Under the pieces are notes generated by a model that was not told where the DNA came from, did no database searches, and saw nothing but the letters and a program-made list of their open reading frames with translations. From assembly GCA_006503475.1 (NCBI GenBank), contig RSEH01000183.1, positions 1 through 64,000 of the forward strand: 64,000 nucleotides of DNA, given 5' to 3'. The stretch comes from Stentor roeselii (taxonomy: Eukaryota > Ciliophora > Heterotrichea > Heterotrichida > Stentoridae). The position numbers and the translations under genes were made by a program. Position 1 is the stretch's first letter. Every line of letters begins with the position of its first letter. This document shows, piece by piece, positions 48,276 to 57,396 of this stretch.

Positions 48276-49805
48276 ATGGAACAAATTGAAGAATTCACCC
48301 TCGTCTCAGAAATCGGAGGAGGAAACTTCGGAAAAGTCTTCAAAGCTGTTAACACCCAAGGTCAAGAATTCGCAGTTAAAAAGATTCTCACTCGTGGAGT
48401 CAACCAAAAGCTAAAGGAATTGATTCAGAATGAAATCCACGCGATGGAAAATGCCCAGCATCCTAACATCTTAAAGCTTGTTAAAGTCATCACTCGTGAT
48501 CAAGTAGTCTACATCGTCACCGAGCTCTGCACAGGAGGCGATTTGGAAAGTTTCCTGAAGATCAACGGGCCAGTCCATGAAAAAATCGCGAAAAAGTGGA
48601 TAAGAGACCTTGTCAGTGCAATGAGCTCTTTGAAAGAAAAGTCAATTATGCATCGGGATATAAAAGTCGCAAATATCCTGTTAAGTACTGAAGACCCTCA
48701 AAAAGCGAAGGTAAAATTATGCGACTTTGGCTTTTCTAAGTACCTTACCCGGAGTATTACTCAGACTCAGCTGGGAACTCCTCTTTACATGGCTCCTGAG
48801 ATTTTTAACAGTACTTCTTATAACTATAAAGTCGATATCTGGAGTCTTGGAGTTGTTTCATTTGAAATACTTTGTGGATGCCCACCTTTTCAGTGTTTTA
48901 GACTTGAGGAACTGAAAAGACTGCAAAAAAATCCTGTGAATTTTGAAGGGGTTTTGAGTGAATCAGCGAAGGATTTTGTGAGGACGCTTTTAACTTATGA
49001 CCCTGCTTTTCGTCCTGATTATGAAGTTATCTTGAGACATGAGTTTTTAAAGGTTGAAGTGGACATGCAGAATGTTATTGATCATATTGATGATATGCTC
49101 AATTATGATGAATATGAGATCATTGGAGGGGATAATGAAGTATTTGAAGATGCTATTGAAGACCCCGCGAAATCGAAAGAAATAAAAGAATTCGATAAAG
49201 AAGAACAAAAAAAATCAAATCAAGAAGAAAAAAAAGAGTCAAAAATTCTAAAATCTTCTGAGGAAGAAGTTAAACAACAGTCAATCCTGTTAGAACCTCA
49301 AAGAACTTCAATCATATCAAACCCTTTACGACAATCATCACGAATCTACTCCGAGAAGAAAATCCAAGAACTTTCAATAAAGATCCAGTCACAAAAAGTT
49401 GTTCTAGACAATTACAAATCAATTCAACAAGTCTACGAAAAAGACGAGTTAATTTCCTTATTCTTCTTAAACTTCAAGTCTCACATAATCTCAGACCTAA
49501 TCAGTCAAATCGACTCCGCCCGTACAACATACTCAAATTCAATCGAACTCGGAAACATCTTAGATGCAGTCTTCGTCGAACTTCAAATGGACCAACTAGA
49601 AATTCTCGAAAAACAAGAAAAACTTCAACTTTCTTTAAAAAACCTTCCAGAAGAAACATTAAAACTTCACATAATCAACGAGGGTTATGAACTAGTCTCA
49701 AATCCAACTTCTTCAAACCAAGCTTTTCTTCTCTTCCAAGCAGCTCACGAGTTATACCCAACAGACGAGGTGATCTTTGAATTTATCTGCAACTTTTCTA
49801 GGTAA
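48276..49805 (+). CDS. ULK/ATG1-like serine/threonine kinase
   Basis: A 509-aa protein. The kinase domain spans about residues 7-265: IGGGNFGKVFKA, AVKKI, MHRDIKVANILL, CDFGFSKYL, LGTPLYMAPEI. The domain order and GTPLYMAPEI resemble ULK/ATG1 kinases, which start autophagy or (ULK4/Fused type) act in cilia. A Glu/Lys linker (290-350) precedes a helical C-terminal domain (400-509) that may be MIT-like. In the linker the plus strand flips from G/T-rich to A/C-rich near 49170. The kinase is predicted active. Confidence 0.78.
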   Translation: MEQIEEFTLVSEIGGGNFGKVFKAVNTQGQEFAVKKILTRGVNQKLKELIQNEIHAMENAQHPNILKLVKVITRDQVVYIVTELCTGGDLESFLKINGPVHEKIAKKWIRDLVSAMSSLKEKSIMHRDIKVANILLSTEDPQKAKVKLCDFGFSKYLTRSITQTQLGTPLYMAPEIFNSTSYNYKVDIWSLGVVSFEILCGCPPFQCFRLEELKRLQKNPVNFEGVLSESAKDFVRTLLTYDPAFRPDYEVILRHEFLKVEVDMQNVIDHIDDMLNYDEYEIIGGDNEVFEDAIEDPAKSKEIKEFDKEEQKKSNQEEKKESKILKSSEEEVKQQSILLEPQRTSIISNPLRQSSRIYSEKKIQELSIKIQSQKVVLDNYKSIQQVYEKDELISLFFLNFKSHIISDLISQIDSARTTYSNSIELGNILDAVFVELQMDQLEILEKQEKLQLSLKNLPEETLKLHIINEGYELVSNPTSSNQAFLLFQAAHELYPTDEVIFEFICNFSR

Positions 49806-49861
49806 TAACATTAAAGTCTCTTAGAGTTTTCAGTAAGTTTTACTCCCATATTTATATTCTC

Positions 49862-50455
49862 ATGGGTTGTGGTAATAGTTCGCCAACCAAGGCATCTCCT
49901 GCTCTTAAGGTTAATCCTCCATCGAAAGCTCAAAATATGGACGGAAAACTTGTCCTTCTGGGAGACTCGGGTGTTGGAAAAAGTTCTATTGCGATGAGAT
50001 ACGTCAATAACGTCTTTTCTGAAGCCTTTGAAGTCACCATTGGAGGAGGGTATCTTCAGCAGATTGTAAGGTTGAAAGATGGGACTAGCTTGAAACTTGA
50101 TATCTGGGATACTGGTGGACAAGAAAGGTATCGAGCCTTACTCCAACTTTACTATCGAGACGCCGATGCAGCTTTAATCACTTATGATGTGACCAACACA
50201 AGATCCTTGGAAAACTGTGAATACTGGGTGAATGAATTGAGAAGAACAGAAGAAAATTGCATTCTTTGTCTTGTTGCGAACAAAATTGATGTTCCTTTAG
50301 AAGAGAAAAAAGTTAGTGAAAAAGATGCTCAAGAATTTGTTGAACGATATGGAATGCTTTTCTTTGAAACATCAGCGAAGACTGGAGACAATATAAATAA
50401 GTTATTTGAAAGTGTGGCCCAGAAAATAGTAGACAAGAAGAACCAGAGTGTTTAA
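49862..50455 (+). CDS. ARA6-like Rab GTPase with N-terminal acylation signal
   Basis: A 197-aa protein. The N-terminus MGCGNSS is a myristoylation/palmitoylation signal followed by a 25-residue extension. The GTPase core has GDSGVGKSS, WDTGGQERY (not the usual WDTAGQ), NKID and TSAKTGDNIN. It ends KKNQSV with no C-terminal cysteine, so it cannot be prenylated. N-terminal acylation replacing prenylation is the defining trait of plant ARA6/RABF1, a Rab5 relative on endosomes. The resemblance includes TSAKT-DNIN. The adjacent TBC/TLDc gene could be functionally linked. Confidence 0.85.
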   Translation: MGCGNSSPTKASPALKVNPPSKAQNMDGKLVLLGDSGVGKSSIAMRYVNNVFSEAFEVTIGGGYLQQIVRLKDGTSLKLDIWDTGGQERYRALLQLYYRDADAALITYDVTNTRSLENCEYWVNELRRTEENCILCLVANKIDVPLEEKKVSEKDAQEFVERYGMLFFETSAKTGDNINKLFESVAQKIVDKKNQSV

Positions 50456-50508
50456 TTAGATAATTTTCAGAATAAGTGAATTATGAACCAGATGAAATAA
50501 TTATCCTG

Positions 50509-52038
50509 TTAGTCAGTCACAATAGAAAGGACTTCTAGATCTAATATCTCGAAAAAGCTGTCGACAAGTACCGGGTTCGCATAAGTTTCACATTCACTGG
50601 AACTGGCATGAAGCAGCTCCTGATCAACACTAAGAGCGATGCCATTTTTCCCTCCTCCAAAAAGCACAACATTTTCACTGAAAAACGCATGAAAATCATT
50701 CACTCCTGAACTAGAATAGAACTTAGGAATAGGTTTCAAGGTAAACACAAAAGATGAAAAACTTCCTACATAACTTGAACAGATTTTCACAGGAGCTTCA
50801 AAAAATCCTCCTACAATATCTTTGCTTTTAGTCTTTATAAGTAAAATAGTGCCTTTTTGACCTTTGACAACTGAGCAGGTCCTGATAAGGTTCTTTAAAG
50901 AGTACCCGTTGTCAGCAGTGCTGAAACTTTTCACTGCTTTTGAGTGTCGCAAGAAGTCCGGCAGGTAAGTCCAGATTAATTCCAACTCACAAACCGAGGC
51001 AATCGACGACTGAAATTCAAGTCTTGGCCGAAAGTACTTAAAAACTGTCAGTCCTGTCAAATCCGGCACTTCCAGGTCCTTTAAAGCATTTTTCGTGATT
51101 TTTACTTTCAAAGCCGCTGTGAAGATCGGGTCGTCATCGTCTTGACTGTAAAGAAATTGCTTTAGTTCAAAGTTGAAGTCTTTTCTGAATTCAGATAAAG
51201 AATCTGCAGCGACTTTGAAGATTCCTACTGATATTTTAACTAAAGCTGTCAAGCCTTCAGCGAGGAAAAGTGAAAGAAATCGTTGAAGGAAAGTCAGTTT
51301 GAAGTACCCGATGAAGAAAGATTTTAACAGCTCGCTAATTGCTTTGGGGAAGTCTATTCGCCGGGCGTGGACTAGACTTCGAAGTCCTTCAATTTCTTGA
51401 AAAATTGTTGAAACAATTAAACCGACAAGTACTTTGAACTGTTCTGCTTCAGTTGTGAAGAACTTTTCAAGTAATTCTCTTTTTTCACAGCTGGTGGTTA
51501 TGAGAAAGTCCAAAACTTCGAAACTTCGGCTTTCAGATTGGTATATTAAGAGAAGAGAACAGAAAGGTACTATGAATGGTGAGTAGTTGATGTTTATGAA
51601 TTTGTAGTTTAACACCCAGAGAAGAGTTTTCATTGAGTTAAGGCCTGAAGTTGTTAGGTAGAGGGTGTTGATTGTTGTTTCTACTGTCATTTTTGAGGTG
51701 AAAGTAGGAGTGAAATTCGGTAAGTCTTTTAAGTGGGAGTCACGCTCAGATAAGTAAGAACCTGTCGGTGGTACCAGGATGTTTAGCACTTTGGTGAAAA
51801 GTCGTTCAGGTATTCCTCTGATTAGCCCTTACTTGCTCATCAAGTACCTCAGCTGCTTCTCCTGCTTGGGGACTGAGTCCCAATGACGACAGAGAACAAC
51901 CTGCAAGTCAGAATACATCTCATCAGGCACATCCAGCTTTGAAGTATCCAGATTTCCTTCCCCTAAAAAACTCGATTTAGCTGATTGAAAGAACGAGTAA
52001 AGGTTCGGCTTTCTTTCTGAACAGCAGGTGTTTCCCAT
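50509..52038 (-). CDS. TBC1D24-like TBC/TLDc protein, N-myristoylated
   Basis: Spliced across 51818-51832, the product is 504 aa. It starts MGNTCCSERK, a strong myristoyl plus dual-palmitoyl signal. Residues about 65-280 resemble a degenerate TBC (RabGAP) domain: it enters with LRYLMSKGIPERLFTKVL, but IxxDxxR and YxQ fingers are not evident, as in TBC1D24. The C-terminal 140 residues are a TLDc domain (TILLIKTKSKDIVGGFF, SSFVFTLKPIPKFY, VVLFGGGKNGIALSVD). TLDc proteins bind V-ATPase or protect against oxidative stress. It lies convergent to the ARA6-like Rab. Confidence 0.78.
51818..51832 (-). other. 15-nt intron
   Basis: On the minus strand GTAAGGGCTAATCAG, with an in-frame TAA after AAG and A at position 10. 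Removal joins RYLMSK to GIPERLF. Confidence 0.92.
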
Positions 52039-52063
52039 ATTAATTCGTCGGAATCTCTCATAA

Positions 52064-53236
52064 ATGAGCTACTTCAGGAAAAACTCGAAATTCGACTCGT
52101 TCTTTTGCAAGAAAATCAAAAATAAAACACCTAACTATAGATATAGTGACCCCATCGACCCGCCTATTGAAAATCCTGATGAAAATAGTGAATTTTTTAC
52201 ACTTTTCGCACCGCTCAAGCCTTGGCTGCTGGATAAGCTTAGACTGCAGATGTTTGAAGTGATCTGCCAGCGTCTTTTCCCGTCTTTAACTGGACATGGC
52301 AAAGAACAGTGCATCCAGGACCTTCTGGATCTTTCGAAGCGACCTGTAAATGATGAAGAGATTTTTCAAGTCATCTTAAAATATCGCCCCTGGATCCAAC
52401 TCTTTTCATTGCATCAAGACTTAACTGAAGACCCTGAAAAATCATCAAAAAATGAAAAAGTCGAGAAAAATAATGACGAGTATTTAAAACTCATAAACCT
52501 AAATGAAAGAAGAAATACTAAAACCGGAGATGACCTCGTAAAAATCCTAAAAAATCTTGATATCAAGTTAGAACCTGTGCGTATCCCAAGACAGCCTTTC
52601 AAAGACTCAAAAAAAACAAAAATTTCAGAGATTTTCGAATTCTTCGCTTTAGACTACCACAGAAAAAAACGTCTAAAAAGTACGATAGACAAAAAATCCT
52701 GCAACACGATTTCACTTGAATATTTTTTACATTTTTGCAAATGCTTCAATTTCTACTCTTTGCCGAATTTAAATGAAGAAGTTTTATCTGGAGTCTTCAA
52801 AAGGAACTCTTTGTATCATAAAGTCATGAAAGTAGAACATTTCATTGACAGTCTTGCAGATATTTCAAAACTTGCCTTTTACGGGTCAGTTAAAGCTGAC
52901 CAGTTATTCACCTTCATGGGGCTGGAATCAGAAGACTTTAGGCGAAAACTCAGTGAAAAAAATGGAAACTTGAACTTTTCTAGGTCTGAGAAAACGTTGA
53001 ACCAGACTATCAATAAACATGTCTCTCGGAAAAGTGAAACGACTAAACAACCAGAAAGACCCGCAAGACTCGGGAATGGAAAAATGCCGAAGACTTCTTG
53101 TCATAAAACTCGAACACCCATCACTTGGAAGTATTTAAATGAAGCTGACATTTCAGAACTAGGAGAAGAGTTCGATGTCCGTAAAGAGATTTTTCCTCGA
53201 CTGATGATTGAGAAGAAAATTAATTCGATTTATTAG
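52064..53236 (+). CDS. Unrecognised protein with EF-hand-like helices
   Basis: A 390-aa protein. Residues 45-105 are helical (KPWLLDKLRLQMFEVICQRL). The middle is Lys/Asn-rich. About 188-290 is a helix-loop-helix array (ISEIFEFFALDYHRKK, LEYFLHFCKCFNFYSLP) shaped like an EF-hand superfamily domain without full calcium loops. The tail is basic. It has a similar flavour to the 23558 gene. Divergent with the TLDc gene (25 nt). Confidence 0.6.
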   Translation: MSYFRKNSKFDSFFCKKIKNKTPNYRYSDPIDPPIENPDENSEFFTLFAPLKPWLLDKLRLQMFEVICQRLFPSLTGHGKEQCIQDLLDLSKRPVNDEEIFQVILKYRPWIQLFSLHQDLTEDPEKSSKNEKVEKNNDEYLKLINLNERRNTKTGDDLVKILKNLDIKLEPVRIPRQPFKDSKKTKISEIFEFFALDYHRKKRLKSTIDKKSCNTISLEYFLHFCKCFNFYSLPNLNEEVLSGVFKRNSLYHKVMKVEHFIDSLADISKLAFYGSVKADQLFTFMGLESEDFRRKLSEKNGNLNFSRSEKTLNQTINKHVSRKSETTKQPERPARLGNGKMPKTSCHKTRTPITWKYLNEADISELGEEFDVRKEIFPRLMIEKKINSIY

Positions 53237-53531
53237 GGTTGTAAAAATACTGACAATATGTGCAGTAGGTTTAGATTATAATATTTTTGTCTTAATATTA
53301 TAAGGCTATGGACATGATTAGAGACAGAAAATATTCAAATCTTGGAAAGAGTTTATTTTAAAGCCAGTAGTTATCTTCAAGGTACTCTTTCTGCAAATGA
53401 AGACAATTGAATATTCCTTCTTCTTTCTCATCCCAATAATTTTCCTGCCCTATCTAAATCTACATCATCACTCCATCATCCATTACCTTCTTCAAACATA
53501 TTTGTGAAATCACGAAAATGATCCACTAATA
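53237..53531. other. 295-nt spacer, nothing recognised
   Basis: AT-rich, no open frame. It becomes C/T-rich near 53420-53510, just before the next start. Confidence 0.5.
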
Positions 53532-54128
53532 ATGTGTAAGTTAAACCTGCTATGCCCTGGAAGGGACGGAGAGTGTTCATGTGAGTCCTTAGCTGGCTTC
53601 GGTCAACCAAACTCATGTAATTCTTTACTTTCATCAATATTATTCCACATCAAGAGCCAGGCTGACATTTTCCGGGGTCTCGTCGAAGACGCAGGAGGAA
53701 CTGTAGAAGTTCCAGAAGATTCAACAATCGCTTCTAATTCACCAGAGCATGAGTCTTGGATGCCAGAGGAAGACATATGGTGTATAAACTTAGTATCAGA
53801 AACTTTTGAAACAATCCAAGTGGGAAAACCATTTTCATTGATGTTTGAAATCAGTTCTTTTAACAGAGATCAAAGACTTGAAGAGTCAGTCATCGTTCAA
53901 CTTGGACTTGAAGACATAAAAACAGGACAAATGAAAATAATTCTAAGTACTCTTGAAAGTCAAGGCACTGTCTTCTTCCGCAGAGTCCAGATAAGTTCTC
54001 CTGTAAGCGACGTGCGACTTGTGGTGAAATCAAATCGACTGGACATAAGACCTTATCTTCAAAATGTCAGTCTGATTAACAAGCCAAGTCGAATCAAGAA
54101 AAGTAAAAGCGCAAATGAATTGTATTGA
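53532..54128 (+). CDS. Unrecognised protein with probable beta-rich domain
   Basis: A 198-aa protein. The Cys-rich N-terminus (C2, C8, C15, C17, C29) precedes an acidic segment (EVPEDSTIASNSPEHE). About 85-185 is a beta-rich stretch (TIQVGKPFSLMFEIS, SVIVQLGLEDIKTG, VFFRRVQISS, VRLVVKSNRLDIRP). The basic tail ends KSKSANELY. ATG in AATAATG context; the stop is TGA. The family is unknown. Confidence 0.6.
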   Translation: MCKLNLLCPGRDGECSCESLAGFGQPNSCNSLLSSILFHIKSQADIFRGLVEDAGGTVEVPEDSTIASNSPEHESWMPEEDIWCINLVSETFETIQVGKPFSLMFEISSFNRDQRLEESVIVQLGLEDIKTGQMKIILSTLESQGTVFFRRVQISSPVSDVRLVVKSNRLDIRPYLQNVSLINKPSRIKKSKSANELY

Positions 54129-54183
54129 ATAATAAACCAGATTCTTCTAGTTATCCATTCATCATTCTTTATAACAATTAACT

Positions 54184-55374
54184 ATGCACAAACGACGAGT
54201 CTCAGAAGACGTGTTCAATTCCTCGTCAAATCGGAAAAAACTATCAACTCAATACATGGACCGTCATCGTCAAACTCCTGAAGTTTTTCTGAATAAAACA
54301 GTAAAGCCTAGTCCGAACTCTAAGCAAGGGTCTCGGGTAAGTTACGCTGAAGTCTCCATTGCTTCGATCATTCAGGAAAAAGTCGCTAATTTGAAGCATA
54401 AGTTTGGAGAACTTGATGATATGAGAAGGAAACTCATCGAGTCTCGATGTGAAAGTCGAGAAGAAACTGATAGTAAACTTTCAACACTTAATCATTCAAG
54501 AGCTCGCTCTGGAGATTCGAGTTGTGAGACTTATAGTAATGATTTATTTAAAAGTCGCAATGACTCTTGCTATTCGCAAACTTTTTCACAGGATAGGTAT
54601 GAAAAAGAATTGCATAATGAAAGGAAGTCAACTCAAAAGGCCATCCTAGAAAAAAGCTTGATCGAAAGAGAAAGTCAAGAAAAGTTCCGTCATCTAAACT
54701 TCCAACTAACCAGCCAACAAAAAGAATTAGAAAACCTATCCGAAAGGTTAAAACTAAGCGAAAAACGAAATCACGAGCTAGAAGAACAGCGAAAAAAAAC
54801 CCAATCAGATCTAGAAACCCAAGCAGAAACAATCCATTCCTTAAACGAGCAGTTATTATCATCAAATCAAGCAATAAAAAAGTTAACAAAGCAAATAGGA
54901 ACCCTTGAAAAAAGTCTTCGATCAGCAAAAGAGTCAACATCTTCAGCGACAGTGAAAAACCTTTCAAACATTATCCTGTCCAAAGACTCTCCAACGAAAG
55001 TAGAAAGCACAAGTACCCAGCTGATCAACAAGTACATGGAAGCCCTGCAAGACCTGCAGTCAGCTGACCAGTTCACTATTTATGTTATCCAGAAGCTGGA
55101 AAACAACAACTTGAGAAAAGCTCAAAAGGAACTTATTCAAAATAAACCTGATGTTTTAAAAAGAATGCAAAAAACTAATTTTAGTATTGAAGAACTTGAA
55201 AGATATGTTTTTGATTGTAGGTCACCTAGCACTTTCAATAGGAGTAGCTTGGTTGAGTTTATTGATAGTGCCTCTGATAACTCGGAAATAGAAAAAAATG
55301 ACTACTTTGCTTGGATCAAATGTCAGGCTGCTGTTGTGGAGGACTTGTTACTTATTTCTGACATGGGTAAATGA
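54184..55374 (+). CDS. Coiled-coil protein, unrecognised
   Basis: A 396-aa protein. Residues 1-150 are Ser/Arg-rich and disordered. About 150-260 is strong coiled coil (EKSLIERESQEKFRHLNFQL, SERLKLSEKRNHELEEQRK). The C-terminal 110 residues look globular and helical (YMEALQDLQSADQFTIYVI, FSIEELERYVFD). Cytoskeletal role possible. The plus strand flips from G/T-rich to strongly A/C-rich near 54650 inside this gene. Confidence 0.6.
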   Translation: MHKRRVSEDVFNSSSNRKKLSTQYMDRHRQTPEVFLNKTVKPSPNSKQGSRVSYAEVSIASIIQEKVANLKHKFGELDDMRRKLIESRCESREETDSKLSTLNHSRARSGDSSCETYSNDLFKSRNDSCYSQTFSQDRYEKELHNERKSTQKAILEKSLIERESQEKFRHLNFQLTSQQKELENLSERLKLSEKRNHELEEQRKKTQSDLETQAETIHSLNEQLLSSNQAIKKLTKQIGTLEKSLRSAKESTSSATVKNLSNIILSKDSPTKVESTSTQLINKYMEALQDLQSADQFTIYVIQKLENNNLRKAQKELIQNKPDVLKRMQKTNFSIEELERYVFDCRSPSTFNRSSLVEFIDSASDNSEIEKNDYFAWIKCQAAVVEDLLLISDMGK

Positions 55375-55435
55375 ATTAATAATTTTCCGAAATGGATTAA
55401 TTAAGTGAGTTTTAAGTGTAGTTTTAATGAATGTA

Positions 55436-55667
55436 GAATGATTAATAGAAGATAAAAAGTAGAAAAAGAATTAGACTGATTAATATAAGATAAAAAAGTA
55501 AAAAAGAATGTAGACTGATTAATATAAGATAAAAAAGTAAAAAAGAATGTAGACTGATTAATATAAGATAAAAAGTAGAAAAGGAATTAGACTGATTAAT
55601 ATAATATAAAAAAGTAAATAATAATTTAGACTGATTAATATAAAATAAAAAGTAGAAAAATGATTCA
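55436..55667. repeat. 38/39-nt tandem repeat, six units
   Basis: Units start at 55436, 55474, 55513, 55552, 55590 and 55629, with lengths 38, 39, 39, 38, 39 and about 39. Each has GA(C/A)TGATTAATA, then an A-rich run with AGTA. Two subtypes alternate: AAAAAGTAGAAAA (units 1, 4, 6) and AAAAAAGTAAA (units 2, 3, 5). They fill the spacer between two convergent genes (55375-55764). Confidence 0.85.
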
Positions 55668-55764
55668 TCCTAAATTAATATAAAAATTTTCAATAATTAT
55701 CTCGACCTATTCAAATCAACAAAAAATAATCCCTAAAAAAAAACTCTAAAGAATAACATAAAAC

Positions 55765-57396
55765 CTACTTCGCTTTAAATCTCGCTAAAAAGCTACTCTT
55801 GGGTTTAGTCCTAATGCCTCCAAGAGTAACCGGCACAGGTTCCGCCTGCAACTTAATATCATCAAAATCCCTTAAAATTTTCCCCGACCTCGACAAAGCC
55901 TCAGCAACCTGAGCAGGTGCAGGAACAAGAGCCTTCGCCACATCTGGACTTCTAGGAGGTCGATCACTAACACCCTGAGAACTTTCACTTTTCAAACCAA
56001 CACTAGACCTTGAAAAGTTTGCAGGGGTTCCAGGTTTCTTGTAAAGTGAATTCGGCGAAGCCGAATCCCTCAAAAGAGCCGAAGACCTGCTCGGAGTCAT
56101 CGTCTCATTGATGGTGCCATGACGAGAGCCCGAGCGTGAATGCGGCCTTGACCCGGTGGGTGTTGCTCTTCCACTGATGGGTGTTGCCCTTCCCGAGTCA
56201 ATTCCCAGTTTTTTATAAAGCGACGTTGTTGGAATCGAGGTGTTGTTCGGGTCAAAGCGAGGGGGAAGTGACTCTTCTTCAGGAGGAGTATGTAAAAGTC
56301 TATGATTGCTATCATAAATAACGCAATTTCTTAACACTTCTCCTTCAACCATCTGTTTGACTTTTCCCTTGAAGTTAACATTGACGATTTTCCCAGTGAC
56401 TGAAATAATTGACCCATCGCCGAGTTTCAAATGGTTGACTTTCCAGTCTCTTTGAAGTTTGCAGTCTGAGTACTCCTGCACCCACTGACTTCTTAAAACC
56501 TCAGTCACCGTCGGGCGACTTTCCGGCCGTAACTGAAGAATACTTCTAATAAGTTGGCCCGCTGACTTAGAAACGTGGTTGCCCATGACGTAATTTTCAC
56601 CTGCAATTAAACGGTACTGTTCTTTCGGGTTCTTCCCTCTATAAGGAGGCGCACCATGAAGCATTTCATATAAAAGCACTCCCACAGCCCAGACGTCAAG
56701 TTTCGTCGTATGTGGCTCAGAGTTGATCATTTCAGGACTCATGTAATCTAAAGTCCCACAAAAAGTTACACGTTTCTCAGACTGAGAAGCGCTCCATCCG
56801 AAATCACAGATTTTTATTGTGTCGTCTTTTGAGATTAAAAGATTTTCTGGTTTTATGTCTCGATGCACAATGTCGTTTTCGTGGAGATAGTTTAGACCTG
56901 TGCAGGTTTGAACTAGAATTTCACAGGCTTCTGACTCGGAAAGTTTTATTTTACGACGGATCAGGTCGAATAAAGAACCTTTTTCGACGAATTCGAGAAC
57001 TAGGAAGATTTTGGTTATGTCTTCGAAGTGGTCAACTAGTCGAACTATGTTTGGGTGGATGAGAGTCTTGTGAATCATGATTTCTCGGAAAAGGATTTTT
57101 AGAGGAATCACGTTTGAAACTAAGGACTTTCTTATTATTTTTATTGCGTATAACTTGTTGTTTGTAGTGTTTTGCATTAGTTGAACCTCTCCGTAGGTAC
57201 CTACGTCGAGAATTTTACGAGAGGTCTTCACGGGAACGAAATCTTTTAAGCTGTATGTACGTGGCCGGCACCAGTTTTCGTGAGATGAGGAATCTTTTCG
57301 TTTGCAGAGATCTGAACAGTATTTGGGAATGTAGCAGTTGTCACAGGTGAAACGATCATCTGAGGATTTACGGCAGGTGCTGAAGTTGCAGTCCAT
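55765..57396 (-). CDS. Aurora-like kinase with N-terminal MYND zinc finger
   Basis: A 543-aa protein. Residues 3-43 fit the MYND pattern: C3-x4-C8, C18-x2-C21, Y26-C27-x3-C31, H39-x3-C43. The kinase domain (about 55-315) is Aurora-like: GTYGEVQLM, YAIKII, HRDIKPENLLI, CDFGWSAS, FCGTLDYMSPEM. A folded segment follows (WKVNHLKLGDGSIISV) and then a Ser/Arg/Pro tail with GRATP repeats. Aurora kinases drive mitosis and regulate cilia; MYND fingers bind proline-rich peptides. I know of no MYND-Aurora fusion. All catalytic residues are present. Confidence 0.88.
   Translation of the reverse strand: MDCNFSTCRKSSDDRFTCDNCYIPKYCSDLCKRKDSSSHENWCRPRTYSLKDFVPVKTSRKILDVGTYGEVQLMQNTTNNKLYAIKIIRKSLVSNVIPLKILFREIMIHKTLIHPNIVRLVDHFEDITKIFLVLEFVEKGSLFDLIRRKIKLSESEACEILVQTCTGLNYLHENDIVHRDIKPENLLISKDDTIKICDFGWSASQSEKRVTFCGTLDYMSPEMINSEPHTTKLDVWAVGVLLYEMLHGAPPYRGKNPKEQYRLIAGENYVMGNHVSKSAGQLIRSILQLRPESRPTVTEVLRSQWVQEYSDCKLQRDWKVNHLKLGDGSIISVTGKIVNVNFKGKVKQMVEGEVLRNCVIYDSNHRLLHTPPEEESLPPRFDPNNTSIPTTSLYKKLGIDSGRATPISGRATPTGSRPHSRSGSRHGTINETMTPSRSSALLRDSASPNSLYKKPGTPANFSRSSVGLKSESSQGVSDRPPRSPDVAKALVPAPAQVAEALSRSGKILRDFDDIKLQAEPVPVTLGGIRTKPKSSFLARFKAK

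Noticed and set aside
49811-50122. 103-codon minus-strand frame
   Set aside because: Antisense shadow of the ARA6-like Rab.
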